Shown here: one piece after another, positions 10,551 to 22,433 of the stretch
How the letters are laid out: the number at the start of each line of letters is the position of its first letter
Position numbering within the stretch: the stretch's first letter is position 1
Source of the DNA: Zea mays
Lineage: Eukaryota; Streptophyta; Magnoliopsida; Poales; Poaceae
Direction: 5' to 3'
Assembly: GCF_902167145.1 (NCBI RefSeq)
Contig: NC_050096.1
Location: 79,666,683-79,730,682 of the forward strand
DNA: 64,000 bases
Translations under genes and position numbers: made by a program
Notes under the pieces: generated by a model
The model's input: the letters and a program-made list of their open reading frames with translations, nothing else
Databases searched by the model: none
What the model was told of the DNA's origin: nothing

Positions 10551-13500
10551 TACAATGCCTTGATCATCTTCTTTGAAACATTTGGCTTTTCCAGCCCTTA
10601 TCTTCTCACGAATGTGTTTCATACCCTCATTATTCCTTTGAGCATCAACTATCTTTTGCAAGATGACTAACTCAAGCTTTAGCTGGCTTAGGGTTCCTTG
10701 TTGGACCATTCCCAGGTTTAGCTTCTCCATCTCCTGACATAATGTATTGTCAGAGGTCTTCACCGTAAGACAGTGACAGGAAACCTTACGGCTAAGTGCA
10801 TCTGCCACCACATTGGCTTTGCTTGGGTGATAATGAATTTCCAGTTCATAATCCTTAATAAGCTCCAGCCATCACCTTTGTCTCATATTCAATTCTGACT
10901 GGGTGAAGATATACTTCAAACTTTTATGATCTGTATAAATGTGACAGATATTACCCAGCAGATAATGACGCCAAATTTTCAGGGCATGAACCACACCAGC
11001 TAGCTCCAGATCATGAGTTGGATAATGTTCCTCATGTCGGCGCAACTGACTTGAAACATACGCAATTACTCGGCCTTCTTGCATTAATACACAGCCGAGA
11101 CCACTGCCTGATGCATCACAATATACATCAAAGGGCTTAGTGATATCCGGTTGAGCCAATACCGGAGCAGTGGTTAATAATGTCTTCAATTGCTCAAAAG
11201 CTTCATTACACTTGGAAGACCAATTGAATTTAATATCATTCTTCAATAAACTTGTGATTGGCTTCACAAGCTTAGAAAAATCTGGTATAAATCGGCGGTA
11301 ATATCCAGCCAGTCCAAGGAAACTTCGGACTTGATGAACAGTGGTCGGGGGTTTCCACTCCAAAATGTCCTTGACTTTGCTAGGATCTACCGCAATCCCC
11401 CTGGCAGATAGAACATGTCCCAGAAACTGAATTTCCTCCAGCCAAAACGCGCATTTGCTGAACTTGGCATACAACTGATGTTCTCTCAGGCGCGTTAACA
11501 CGATCCGTAAATGTTGAGCATGCTCCTCTTCATTTTTGGAATATATTAGAATGTCGTCAATGAAGACCACCACAAACTTGTCCAACTCGGGCATGAATAC
11601 CAAGTTCATCAAATACGTGAAGTGGGCAGGAGCATTTGTCAATCCGAAAGACATTACCAGATATTCAAATAACCCATACCGCATAGTGAATGCGGTCTTT
11701 GGTATATCCTTGGGCCGAATACGGATCTGGTGATAGCCCGATCTAAGATCAATCTTGGAGAATACCCCCGCCCCGGTCAGTTGATCAAATAAAATGTCAA
11801 TCCTCGGAAGAGGGTACTTGTTCTTGATAGTGACCTCATTCAGGGGTCGATAATCCACACACATTCGTAAAGTTTGATCCTTCTTCTTGACGAATATGGC
11901 TGGACAACCCCATGGTGACGAGCTTGGCCGGATGAATCCTTTCTCAAGTAGATCTTGTAATTGAATCTTCAATTCTGCCAACTCATTCGGAGGCATACGG
12001 TACGATCTTTGAGAAATGGGAGCCGTACCGGGCTTTAACTCAATTACAAATTCTACATCCCTTTCAGGTGGCAATCCAGGCAAGTCCTCTGGAAAGACAT
12101 CGGGAAACTCGCATACTACCGGAATATCCTTGATTTCCGGTACAATGGCTTCATACACTCTGCCAGCAACTTTGGTTGGAACGGGGATAGACAAAAGAAT
12201 TTCTTCTTGATTATGACTCAATCTGATAGTTCTTTGATCAGTGTTGAGGGTTGCTTTATGCTTGGCCAACCAATTCATACCCAAAATGACATCTATGTCT
12301 TGGCCTTTCAGAACGATCATATTGGTAGGAAAGTCCCGTCCGGCCAATGATACGGGCACTTGATAGGCCACTTCTCTAGTAAAAATTTGTCCCCCAGGTG
12401 AGTGAATTTTAAACCCCTCTTTTGATTCATGGCATGAAATGTGATGTTGCTCCACAAATTTCTTGCTAATGAATGTATGCGAAGCACCAGAATCAAAGAG
12501 AATGACTGCAGGATGATTGGCCACGAGGAACGTACCCATCATTACCGGCTCTCCATCCGGTGTAGTGGCCACTTGTGTATAATATATGCGTCATGTCTTC
12601 TTGATAATTTTGCCCGAGGTATTTCCCTTGACTTGAGATGAATTCCCAGATCCTTGCTGATTATTTGACTGGTTCTGCTTTGGATAGGGGCAATCTTTGA
12701 TGAAATGTCCAGATTTGCCACAATTGAAACATCCAGTCGACGAGCTAGGCAAAGCAGGGAATCGAGTGCCTGGGGCACCCGGCTGACTTGGGGCAGTGGG
12801 GGCATTATTGGGACGAATAAATATTGGCTGCTTAAAAGGGAAGGACGGTGGACGAGAGCGATTCTGGTTGGAAGGCCGGGGAACAAACCGTTGCCTTTTC
12901 ACCGGGCCCTGACTAGGCCTATCACCTCCAAATACCTTGGATTTTCCGGCACCGGCGTACTTCGCTTCTACTGCCAATGCTGTACTGACAGCTCTTCCAT
13001 AAGTAAGATCTATGCAGGTTGCCATTTTTCTTTGCAGTCAATCATTTAAACCTCTCATAAAACAATTCTTCTTTTTCAGATCAGTGTTCACCTGATCGAT
13101 TGCATATTGCGACAAATGATTGAACATATTGAGATACTGATTAACAGTATCCCCTCCTTGCTTTAGCTTCATAAATTCTTCTTGTTTCATGTGAAGAACA
13201 CCTTCTGGGATATAGTGTTCACGGAAGGCCACCTTGAATTCTTCCCATGTTATCTGATGATTGTCCGGTTGAACGGCCACGAAATTTCCCCACCAGGTAC
13301 TGGCAGGGCCGCGTAGTTGCTGGGCTACAAATAAAGGCTTCTGGGTCTCTGAACAACGCAGAAGTCCGAATTTCTGCTCAATAACCCAAATCCATTCGTC
13401 GGCTTCTAACGGGTCTTCGGCTTTAACAAACAGGGTGGACGTGTGTCTGAGAAGTCCAAGTAAGAAGTTTCGTGGGGCCCTGTTGATAACCCCGCCCGCC

Positions 13501-13689
13501 TTGTTGCTGAAACTGTTGACCCGCCATCTCTCTCAGAAAACAGGTATTATCAGCGGTCGCATTCACCAAGGCGGCAATCGCCTCAGCCAGTGTGGGAGGA
13601 ACAGGAGGTGGATTTGGGGTAGACTCCCTCCCACTGGAGGTTCCAGCTGCATCCTGTGATCGGGTCTTGGACGGCATCTGTGGCAACAA
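10551..13689 (-). pseudogene. gag-pol: Gag-Pol remnant of element B, lacking integrase
   Basis: Gag starts near 13689 (MLPQMPSKTRSQ or the internal Met). A 1-bp frameshift lies near 13430-13450, after which the frame runs on with TGA stops at 13038 and 12591. The zinc knuckle CFNCGKSGHFIKDCP is near 12710. Protease has an intact FDSGASH motif near 12486. RT has FIDDILIYS near 11555 and RNase H has [10 protein letters not shown] near 11120. A TGA at 10872-10874 replaces an Arg after RNase H (CGA to TGA). The frame continues through ADALSRK to DDQGIV and ends at 10551. Usual integrase and chromodomain (roughly 1.5-2 kb) are absent because of C. RT and RNase H are otherwise well preserved. Confidence 0.88.
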
Positions 13690-13757
13690 ACATTTGAAAG
13701 CAAATATAATATGCCAAAGACAAAACCATCCAATTTACATTACCATAAAGAGTAATG

Positions 13758-14453
13758 TTACAGACTCGATTTTATACAACAGGAGTACAGTACCCAGTAT
13801 ACATTAGCACTACCTATTATACAATAGTACAACCTACAATACACTACTTCTATTCCTACTACTGCACCACTACTCCTGCTTTTGGTTGCTCCTGGCAGCC
13901 TCGTCGTCGGGTGTGGGAGACCATTCATCACCAGCCTCATAGAAGGAGGGGGCTTAAAAAGGTCTAGCTCACCACCAAGCGCTTCTCCCGCAACGTGCGA
14001 GGGTCCGGCTTCCGACCCGACAGGATCCATAGGTGCACTAGGATGTAGTTGCGAATACAGTACATGGACTTCCTCATGTAGGGTATTGCAATACGCCTGC
14101 AGATTGTCAATGGCAGAGCTAAGTTCTTCGACTCGGGCTCGAGCCTTTGCTGCCTTAGCCCAAGCCACTGAACGAGACTGTACCGCCCAATCGAGCGCTA
14201 AATCTCGATCAGCAAGCTGATCTTGCAGACGGCGGATGTAACTCCTCAATTCGTTTATTCTGTCGCCATCAGCGACCCACATGCTGGTCCTGCGTTGCAG
14301 TTCCATTTGAAGCTGATTCACGCGGGCTTCAAGATCCCCAATTGGATCGTTGCTTCCGCTACTACTATCCTCATCCTGTGGGGCAAGTTGGTGACGAGGT
14401 ACTCCAATTGGGCCAGTTGACTTACGCGCGGTCTTCCTCGTGCGCGGCGGCAT
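13758..14453 (-). CDS. ORF0-like protein upstream of gag, element B (231 aa)
   Basis: An intact ORF lies between the primer-binding site and gag on the same strand. Its N-terminus is basic (MPPRTRKTARKS). Residues about 40-130 are strongly helical with coiled-coil character: DLEARVNQLQMELQRR, then a stretch rich in Arg, Leu, Asp and Ala, then ARVEELSSAIDNLQ. A Pro/Gly/Ser-rich part follows. The last 30 or so residues (from about SGAVVGIEV) look like random translation of non-coding DNA, so the original stop may have been lost. Rice RIRE2/3/8 carry an ORF at this place (orf0); no enzymatic domain is recognisable and its role is unknown. Confidence 0.6.
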   Translation of the reverse strand: MPPRTRKTARKSTGPIGVPRHQLAPQDEDSSSGSNDPIGDLEARVNQLQMELQRRTSMWVADGDRINELRSYIRRLQDQLADRDLALDWAVQSRSVAWAKAAKARARVEELSSAIDNLQAYCNTLHEEVHVLYSQLHPSAPMDPVGSEAGPSHVAGEALGGELDLFKPPPSMRLVMNGLPHPTTRLPGATKSRSSGAVVGIEVVYCRLYYCIIGSANVYWVLYSCCIKSSL

Positions 14454-14680
14454 TTCTCTAAGGGGAAATTTTTATTAGTATAATTCTTAGCATGATGCAT
14501 GTATAATTACAGAACCAACCTTAGTTGATTCATACCTTCTATACATTGCACTCCTCCTATCTGGTCTTTCATATAGATTCTTCAGATATGAGGGATAAGA
14601 ATGGAAGAAATCTTTTTAGGTGAGTTTTTTTAGAAAAATCCTTTTGAAGATGCCTCATAATATCTGCAAAGAAGGGCTTT
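14454..14680 (-). other. Untranslated leader of element B
   Basis: About 230 bp between the primer-binding site and ORF0. It is AT-rich with no ORF or repeat that I can support. It presumably contains packaging and leader functions, which cannot be read from sequence alone. Confidence 0.5.
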
Positions 14681-14692
14681 GCTCCGATACCA
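14681..14692 (-). other. Primer-binding site of element B (initiator-Met tRNA type)
   Basis: The minus strand reads TGGTATCGGAGC, one base different from TGGTATCAGAGC, the usual plant PBS complementary to the 3' end of initiator methionine tRNA. It lies 2 bases after the LTR end. This fixes the 5' LTR boundary at 14695. Confidence 0.85.
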
Positions 14693-14694
14693 GC

Positions 14695-17600
14695 TGTGAC
14701 GGAACCTTCCAAGTCATTAGGCCCACCTACAGTTGTCCTTGTCCAACAGATATCAGACAACCCTGTAGATGTTCCTGAATCACTTGACAAGTTCGGTATC
14801 GTCTTTCTTACCTTTCCAGGAACGTTTCACCCGTCTTGCAGACATTACAGAACATCGGAGATATAGCAATGCGGAAGTGATTACATAAACTTACATTTAT
14901 TTAAAAAGTAAGATCAAGTTACTTATTATAGACCAGAGTTATAAAACGAGTGCTGAGTAGTATTATTACAATACCAAGGGAGGCAAAAACTCCTTCCGAT
15001 AAGTTCTTTACATAAAAGTTTCTTATGGAGGACCATGTCCTCCTGCAGCTTCACTCCTGTTTTTCTTCATTTGGAACCACCTTGGTACAAAAGCAACAAA
15101 AATTTGTTGCTTCCTCACCTAAAAACAACGAGGGAATAAACCCTGAGTACGGAATTACTCAGCAAGTCTTACCCGACTAACGAAAAGACTCTCAAGGGTA
15201 TGCTGGTTATAAGGGAGTCAAGGTAAGCTATCTCAAGATCAAAGACTCTGTTTGCAAAAATTCTTACTAAAAGTGGATCCTTAAAAATCTAGTTTTATTG
15301 TCAAGTTAGGTAACTTACCTATATCTAGAGTTCTTTCTACCCTAGTTCAAACACTTGTCCTGCACTAACCAGTTTCTCATCAATCCCTTCTTCTTTAGTG
15401 GAATTCTACGTATAAGTCAGTGACCAAGTCTCCATAACCGCGGAGGTACGGCGATCCGAATCGATTATACTCAGCTGAGGACATCCAATCACATGACATA
15501 TGTAGCACTTAACCCTTGCATATGTCAACCCGCCACCGGGGTTCTTAAGACCAGATCAGGTTCACGCAAACCGAGAGCACAGATACACCACCGTCCAGCC
15601 TCTTACCACGGAGGGTACACGCTACTCTCGCCACCGCTTACCCATGACGAGGCATGTGACCAGTTAAAGGGTCCTCGGTCAGCAGGCCTACATCGACACG
15701 GTCCTTAATCGACTCAGACGGAGACACTACACCGAGACTCTCTTCTCGTGCAAGTCACCCGCCCGGTCTCAGCTTAATCATTTGCCCAAAAACTTGGTAC
15801 CTGGCAGAGGTACATCTTTTCTGATGTTGAACCCATCATGGCCATGATGGATCCACCATCAAGTTTTATTTCCAAAAACATCCCTCCCATTTTGCCAATC
15901 ATCTTTTGTAAAACAAAACCTTTTGTTTTTCTAGAGCAATACTAAGCATAGTAAAAACCTTTTGTAAAATAGGGTATCAAGGAAGGTAATCAAGATCAAG
16001 GGAGGTAATGCAGGAATTGTTTAACAATCAACTCCTATTACTTAATGCATCAGGCAAGTGAGAAAGATTTAAAAACATCAAGGGAGGTGGCAAATGCACT
16101 GGGGCTTGCTTTCGTTAGTAGGTGAGTCAGGCTCAGGCCCGCAGATGTCAAAGTAGAGACAAGTTCCTGCCTGAGATTCCAAAGGTGGTGGTGTCTTCTC
16201 TTCGGTCACTTCAATCTCTTCTTCGTTTTCTAAACATAACCACATATATGTATATAAGAATGAATGCCATGTAATGCTCATGAGAGTGCAAATATAATAA
16301 GAATTTATTATCTAAGGTCTTGAATACAATTTTCCTTCATGGAACTCCGAGAACTTAGGGTTTCCAGAGTCAGTAAAGGAGTTCATAGAGCAGGGGTGGG
16401 GTTTTGGGTTCTAAGTATCAAACAAGGTCCAAATCAACCCAAACTCTACCCAAGGCTTCTAATTAATGTATAGAACTCATATAAAAAGTTTGGACATTTT
16501 TGGAATTACCATATGTTTTCTAAAAATCTAGAACTAATACTTTAAATTACTTTAAATGCCTTAAAATTCCTTATTTAACCTAAAAATCATGAAACTATTT
16601 TTATTAAATACTATAGAAAATAAGAAGTCTAGGAAAATTGGTTTCACAATTTTAGGATTTTTCTAAAATTTTCAAGTTATTTGGTTTTGGAGTAAAAAGA
16701 AAAGGAAAAGGTAGCAACAGTAGTGGGCTGATTTCATCCCAGACGGCCCAGATCCATGCAGAAGCGCGCCCGCGCGCGCCCGCGCTGGCTGCTTTGCGAA
16801 AAGGACCTTGGGTTCTTGGCTAACTGGAGACAAGTTCTTTTACTGTTTCACCGTGTCGCTGACAGATTACAGAAAGGCCCTCCGGTTTCTATTCCTTCGC
16901 ACGGCCAAGTCCTCGACGGCGTTGCGCGCGGGGAGCCCAACTCCGGCGAGCTAGACTGGCCGGGGAAGACCAAGACCAGTGCCCAGCTTCGGACTAAACC
17001 AAATCCATGGCCTAGAGAGTATTTCCCCTAACTTAATTGTGCAAATGGTGGCCTATTCTATCCTGCCCACGAGAACCGTGAAGGCCAAGAGCATTTGATC
17101 GCGTTCCCGATGATTGGTGGTCTCTCGGTTCGAATTGGTGACTCGGTAAGCATCACAGAGCTATGAGAGTGCTCAAACAAGGGAGAGAGAGGGATGAGCT
17201 GACCGGATTGGGGCTGGCCGCGGTGAGGTTAGTTTCGCGGTGGCGGAGAACTGATTTGGGGCGAAACCAAAATTCTAGCTCTCGGATGCACGGTTGCTAA
17301 CGATTCTTGGTGGCGGGGTGGATGATGACCTTGCGGAGCTGGTGGAGGGCTCAATTTATAGGAAGTAAGAGCGGCGGCCGGGAATTTTAATGGTGACGCG
17401 CGGCGGTCGGAGGGGCAGGGAACTACTGGCACGCATGAACTTGCGTCTACCGTCGTGGCGATGGCTCCGGTGATCAACGGAGAGCAAGGGTGAGTCACGG
17501 TGATGCGGTAGATGGACAGAGACACGCGACGGGCAACGGCGAAGGTTTGACGACGGTGAGAACCTTATCCACGGGCGGTGAGCAAGGGGGAGGGATTATG

Positions 17601-18669
17601 GCTGGCCGGAGTGGCGTCCAGCCCACCGGCGGCGAAGATCCCCTTACCCCGCGATGCTATCCATCCGCTCAGACATGAATCCCAACGCCGGTGACACGAA
17701 TCACGGCGAAGGGAGTCATCGACGGTGAGGATAGTGCGCTGGTGATCTCATCCACTACAGTTACTGTACCATCGTAGAGTGTATGTAGTCGACCTAACAG
17801 ACCATTTTTGAACATGATTTTCTCCCAAACCTGTATGGCAACACATACCAAACTCTGCAGCGAAGTTATAGAGCTACCAACCAGCTACAAGTTTGTCATA
17901 GATGCCATGGGCAGATTCATGCTGGATCATAGTTGAATCCATGCTCAAAGTCTCAGTGGTTGCACTGTTGGTCTAAAAATTCAGACCCAGTGACCTGACA
18001 GTCCAACTTTGGACTTAATTATCTCCCAACTTTACTTAACAACTATGCTCACACCCTTAAGCAAAGTTGTTCTCCAATGATTGATCTTTAATTTTGATGT
18101 GGTGACATAGGGCAAAAACCCTATAGTTTGAAAGTTACAAAGCTCAAAAGTTGAGCTCACAAATCTGAAATTCAGACTTAGAGTGAAATCTCAATTGGGG
18201 TCCTTTTTGCAATTTAATCCAAAACTTAGGGTTTGGCTTGTAAATCTTCCCAAATGTGAACCATGTGACTTTATATGGTTTAACATAGTAGTTTTTACAC
18301 TTTAGTCCAAATGTGCACAATTTTTGCACATAGGCCCCTAGGGTTTGGACTTAGGGTTTTCCAGGGTTCCAATTAGGGTTTTTGGTACCCTAGGGGTATA
18401 AATGCAATTCAACTTTATTCTTGGGACCATTTTATGACCTTTTCCTTAAAGCTTTTAGGTTTTCTCAATTTGGGTTAGGTTTTACCCCTTTAATCCCTAT
18501 TTAGGGTTAAATTTCCTATCTAGGGTTCTATTTGCAAAATGTTATAACAATACAACTTGTTTGAAATTTTACCTAGTGAATGCACTCTAGGTGTGTCAAA
18601 CATATGCAATGCCAATGTTTATGATGCCATGCTCATGTTTTTAGTTGCAGTAACACCAGGGGTGTTACA
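14695..18669 (-). repeat. 5' LTR of element B (about 3.98 kb)
   Basis: On the minus strand the LTR begins at 18669 with TGTAACACCCC and ends at 14695 with CCGTCACA, right before the primer-binding site. It is long for a plant element but normal for Tekay-type chromoviruses. The part nearest 18669 is AT-rich with many repeats of TAGGGTTT-like words; the region 16750-17700 is GC-rich and holds the likely promoter. No real gene is seen in it. Its only partner in view is the diverged LTR of C. Confidence 0.82.
17354..17360 (-). promoter_or_regulatory. TATA box in the LTR of element B
   Basis: The minus strand reads TATAAAT in a GC-rich setting, followed by a GC-rich leader. It lies about 1.3 kb into the LTR and would drive minus-strand transcription of B. 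Prediction from motif and position only. Confidence 0.5.
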
Positions 18670-20968
18670 GCGAGGACCATGCTTGATGAGTATAAGACTT
18701 CGGACCGGTTTTGGGCGGAAGCAATCAACACCGCTTGCTACGCCATCAACCGTCTCTACCTTCACCGAATCCTAAAGAAGACATCCTGTGAACTCCTCAC
18801 CGGTAAAAAGCCCAATGTTTCATATTTTAGAGTCTTTGGTAGCAAATGTTTTATTCTTGTTAAAAGAGGTAGAAAATCTAAATTTTCTCCAAAGGTTGTA
18901 GAAGGCTTTTTACTTGGTTATGACTCAAACACAAGGGCATATAGAGTCTTTAACAAGTCCACTGGATTAGTTGAAGTTTCTTGTGACATTGTGTTTGATG
19001 AGACTAATGGCTCTCAAGTAGAGCAAGTTGATCTTGATGAATTAGATGATGAAGAGGCTCCATGCGTCGCACTAAGGAACATGTCCATCGGGGATGTGTG
19101 TCCTAAGGAATCCGAAGAGCCTGCACAAGCACAAGATCAACCATCATCTTCAACTCAAGCATCTCCACAAACCCAAGATGAGGATCAAGATCAAGATGAT
19201 GAAAATGAAGATCAAGAGGATGAGCCACCTCAAGAGGAGGACAATGATCAAGGGGGAGATGCCAATGATCAAGATAAGGAAGATGATCAGGGTCCAAGAC
19301 CGCCAAACCCAAGAGTCCACCAAGCGATACAAAGAGATCACCCCGTGAACTCCATCCTCGGTGATATTCATAAGGGGGTAACCACTCGATCTCGTGTCGC
19401 TCATTTCTATGAACATTACTCTTTTGTGTCTTCTATTGAGCCATACAGGGTGGAAGATGCATTAAGAGATTCGGATTGGGTGTTGGCAATGCAAGAGGAA
19501 CTCAACACCTTCACGAGGAATGAGGTATGGCATCTTGTTCCACATCCTAATCAAAATGTTGTAGGAACCAAGTGGGTCTTCCGCAACAAGCAAGATGAGC
19601 ATGGTGTGGTGACAAGGAACAAAGCCCGACTTGTAGCCAAAGAATATTCACAAGTCGAAGGTTTGGATTTCGGTGAAACCTATGCACCCGTAGCTAGGCT
19701 TGAGTCAATTCGCATATTACTTGCCTATGCTACTTACCATGGCTTTAAGCTCTATCAAATGGACGTGAAAAGTGCCTTCCTCAATGGACCAATCAAGGAG
19801 GAGGTCTATGTTGAGCAACCTCCCGGCTTTGAAGATAGTGAGTACCCTAATCATGTTTACAAACTCTCTAAGGCACTTTATGGGCTCAAACAAGCCCCAA
19901 GAGCATGGTATGAATGCCTAAGAGATTTCCTTATTACTAATGGCTTCAAAGTCGGCAAAGCCGATCCTACTCTCTTTACTAAAACCGTTGCAAATGATTT
20001 GTTTGTATGCCAAATTTATGTTGATGATATCATATTTGGGTCTACTAACAAATCTACTTGTGAAGAGTTTAGTAGGATCATGGTTCAAAAATTCGAGATG
20101 TCTATGATGGGGAATTGAAGTATTTCTTAGGATTTCAAGTGAAGCAACTCCAAGAGGGCACCTTCATCAGCCAAACCAAGTATATTCAAGACATACTCAC
20201 TAAGTTTGGAATGAAGGATGCCAAGCCCATCAAGACACCCATGGGAACCAATGGGCATCTCGACCTCGACATGGGAGGTAAATCCATAGATCAAAAGGTA
20301 TACCGGTCGATGATAGGATCTTTACTCTATTTATGTGCATCTCGACCGGATATTATGCTTTCCGTATGTATGTGTGCAAGATTCCAAGCCGATCCTAAGG
20401 AAGTTCACCTTAGGGCCGTGAAAAGAATCTTGAGATATTTAGTTCATACACCTAAGTTTGGTCTTTGGTACCCCAAGGGATCCACTTTTGATTTAATAGG
20501 TTACTCAGATGCTGATTGGGCAAGGTGTAAAATTGATAAGAAGAGCACATCAGGGACTTGTCAGTTCTTAGGAACATCCCTGGTGTCTTGGGCTTCAAAG
20601 AAACAAAATTCAGTAGCTCTTTCTACCGCCGAAGCCGAGTACATTGCCGCAGGCCATTGTTGCGCGCAATTGCTTTGGATGAGACAAACCCTTAGGGACT
20701 ATAGCTACAAATTTAGCAAAGACCCTCTCCTATGTGACAATGAGAGTGCAATCCACATGGCGGATAATCCCGTTGAGCACAGCCGCACTAAGCACATAGC
20801 CATTCGGTATCACTTTTTGAGGGATCACCAACAAACGGGGATATCGAGATTGCTTATATTAGCACCAAAGAACAATTAGCTGATATCTTTACCAAACCAC
20901 CAGATGAGAAAACCTTTACCAAACTTAGGAATGAGCTAAACATTCTTGATTCTCGGAATTTTGATTGA
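18670..20968 (+). pseudogene. pol: Pol remnant of element D: integrase C-terminus, RT, RNase H
   Basis: The frame starts inside the integrase core after its catalytic Glu, runs through the conserved [20 protein letters not shown] region, an acidic Asp/Glu/Gln-rich linker (about 19110-19300), then RT ([12 protein letters not shown]; catalytic YVDD near 20020). A 1-bp deletion near 20112 (SMMG followed by a shift) ends the first frame at 20118. The next frame from about 20115 carries [10 protein letters not shown] and the RNase H motifs GYSDADWA and STAEAEY. A second 1-bp deletion near 20838 shifts again, and the last piece (DIFTK to DSRNFD) ends at the TGA at 20966-20968. It is therefore dead, but readable across its whole length. 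Confidence 0.87.
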
Positions 20969-21787
20969 TATTTTGCACACATAGCTCATTTATGTACCTT
21001 TGATCATATCTCTTTCATGTGCTATGACTAATGTGTTTTCAAGTCAACTCTTATGCTAAGTCATAGATTGAAAGGGAAATGGAGTCCTCGGCGAAGACAA
21101 GGCTTCCACTCCACTCCATCGTATTATCGACCCTTCGCCATCACTCCGCATCGCTCTCCACTTTGGTATAATCTTTCACTCATATATTGTTTGCCAAAGG
21201 GGGAGAGAATTTCATAAGGGCTCATATTTCACTCAAAATATCCATTTTTGGCAATTCATGCCAATGGGGGAGAAAGTATTAGCCCAAAGCAAAAGGACCG
21301 TACCACCACACCAATTTCAAAATTTTTTGAAACAAGTTTAAGTTTTTAAAAATGTTTTTCAATTAGTATCTTTGAAATTAGTATTCCTCTAAGAAATTCT
21401 ATCTCAATTTATAAAACCCTCTTGAACACTAAGAGGAGAATTTCATTAAGGGGAGTTTTGTTTAGTCAAAGGAAAAGCATTTGAAACAGGGGGAGAAAAT
21501 TTCAAATCTTGAAAATGCTTCTCAAAATCTTATTCATTTACCTTTGACTACTTGCAAAAAGATTTTGAAAAGAATTTCCAAAAGAATTTGCAAAAAACAA
21601 AACAAGTGGTGCAAGCATGGTCCAAAATGTTAAATAAGAAGAAAGCAATCCATGCATATCTTAATAGAAGTTTAAATTGGTTTAATTCCAAGAAACCTTT
21701 GCACTTACCTTATGCAAACTAGTTCAATTCTGCACTTATATATTTGCTTTGGTTTGTGTTGGCATCAATCACCAAAAAGGGGGAGAT
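20969..21787 (+). other. 3' non-coding region of element D with repeated polypurine tracts
   Basis: Between the pol stop and the LTR lie several GGGGGAGA purine blocks, at 21196-21206, 21265-21273, 21488-21496 and finally AAAAAGGGGGAGAT at 21774-21787, which directly primes the LTR. Multiple polypurine tracts in a long pol-to-LTR region are a described Sirevirus feature. No ORF of note is present. E (24049-24891) and H (46309-47096) have counterparts. Confidence 0.75.
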
Positions 21788-21982
21788 TGAAAGGGAAATA
21801 GGGTCAAACCTTTTCCTAAATGATTTTGGTGGTTGAATTGCCCAACACAAATAATTGGACTAACTAGTTTGCTCTAGATTATAAGTTCTACAGGTGCCAA
21901 AGGTTCAACACAAACCAATAAAAAGTCCAAGAAAGGGTTCAAATAGAAAGGAGCAAAATCAACCGAAGGCTGCCCTGGTCTG

Positions 21983-22375
21983 GCGCACCGGACTGTCCGG
22001 TGTGCCACCGGACAGTGTTCGGTGCACCACCGGACAGTGTCCGGTGCACCAAGGAGATCAACTTTGAACTGCTCAGCTTCGGGTTTCTGGAAAAGCCACT
22101 CCGCTATAATTCACCGGACTGTCTAATGGGCCACCGGACTGTCCAGTGTGCCATGCGGAGTAACAGCTACTGCGCCAACGGTCGTCTGCAAAAGCAACAG
22201 TGAACAGTGAGCAGTAGCGCGCACAGGGTCAGAGCAGGCGCCAGAAGGCGCACCGGACAGTGAACAGTGACTGTCTGGTGCACCACCAGACTGTCCGGTG
22301 GCCTCACCTGTCAGAGCTCCAACAGTCGAACCCTAACAGTTGGGTGACGTGGCTGGCACACTGGACAGTGTCCGG
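21983..22375 (+). promoter_or_regulatory. Sirevirus palindrome cluster, LTR of element D
   Basis: Several intact and decayed copies of CACCGGACTGTCCGGTG and of CACCGGACAGTGTCCGGTG lie upstream of the TATA box, many preceded by GTG or GCG. Palindromic repeats of this type upstream of TATA are a published hallmark of Sirevirus LTRs. They are thought to be cis-regulatory, but the binding factor is unknown to me. Confidence 0.7.
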
Positions 22376-22425
22376 TGCGCCCATCGACAGACAGCCTCCC
22401 CAACAGCCATTTTGGTGGGTGGGGC

Positions 22426-22433
22426 TATAAATA
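22426..22433 (+). promoter_or_regulatory. TATA box in the LTR of element D
   Basis: TATAAATA within GGGGCTATAAATACCCCCC, just after the palindrome cluster. The same arrangement occurs inverted in E (23453-23460) and in H. It marks the likely start of R about 30 bp downstream. Confidence 0.65.

Larger units (their letters stand above)
10551..18669 (-). mobile_element. Element B: Ty3/gypsy element, 3' part cut off by C
   Basis: Read on the minus strand: 5' LTR (18669-14695), primer-binding site, ORF0, gag, protease, RT and RNase H. The coding sequence stops abruptly at 10551, a few residues into the linker before integrase, exactly where C's LTR begins. Integrase, chromodomain and B's own 3' LTR are therefore expected left of the window. 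The right end (TGTAACACC on the minus strand) abuts the middle of a Copia integrase (element D) with flanking GCGAG (18670-18674), the expected TSD. Expected TSD of C in B is TACAA (10551-10555). Confidence 0.82.

Noticed and set aside
7761..18669. Treating C's LTR and B's 5' LTR as one element's pair
   Set aside because: They share the ends but differ too much in between, B lacks integrase and polypurine tract at the junction, and insertion explains both.
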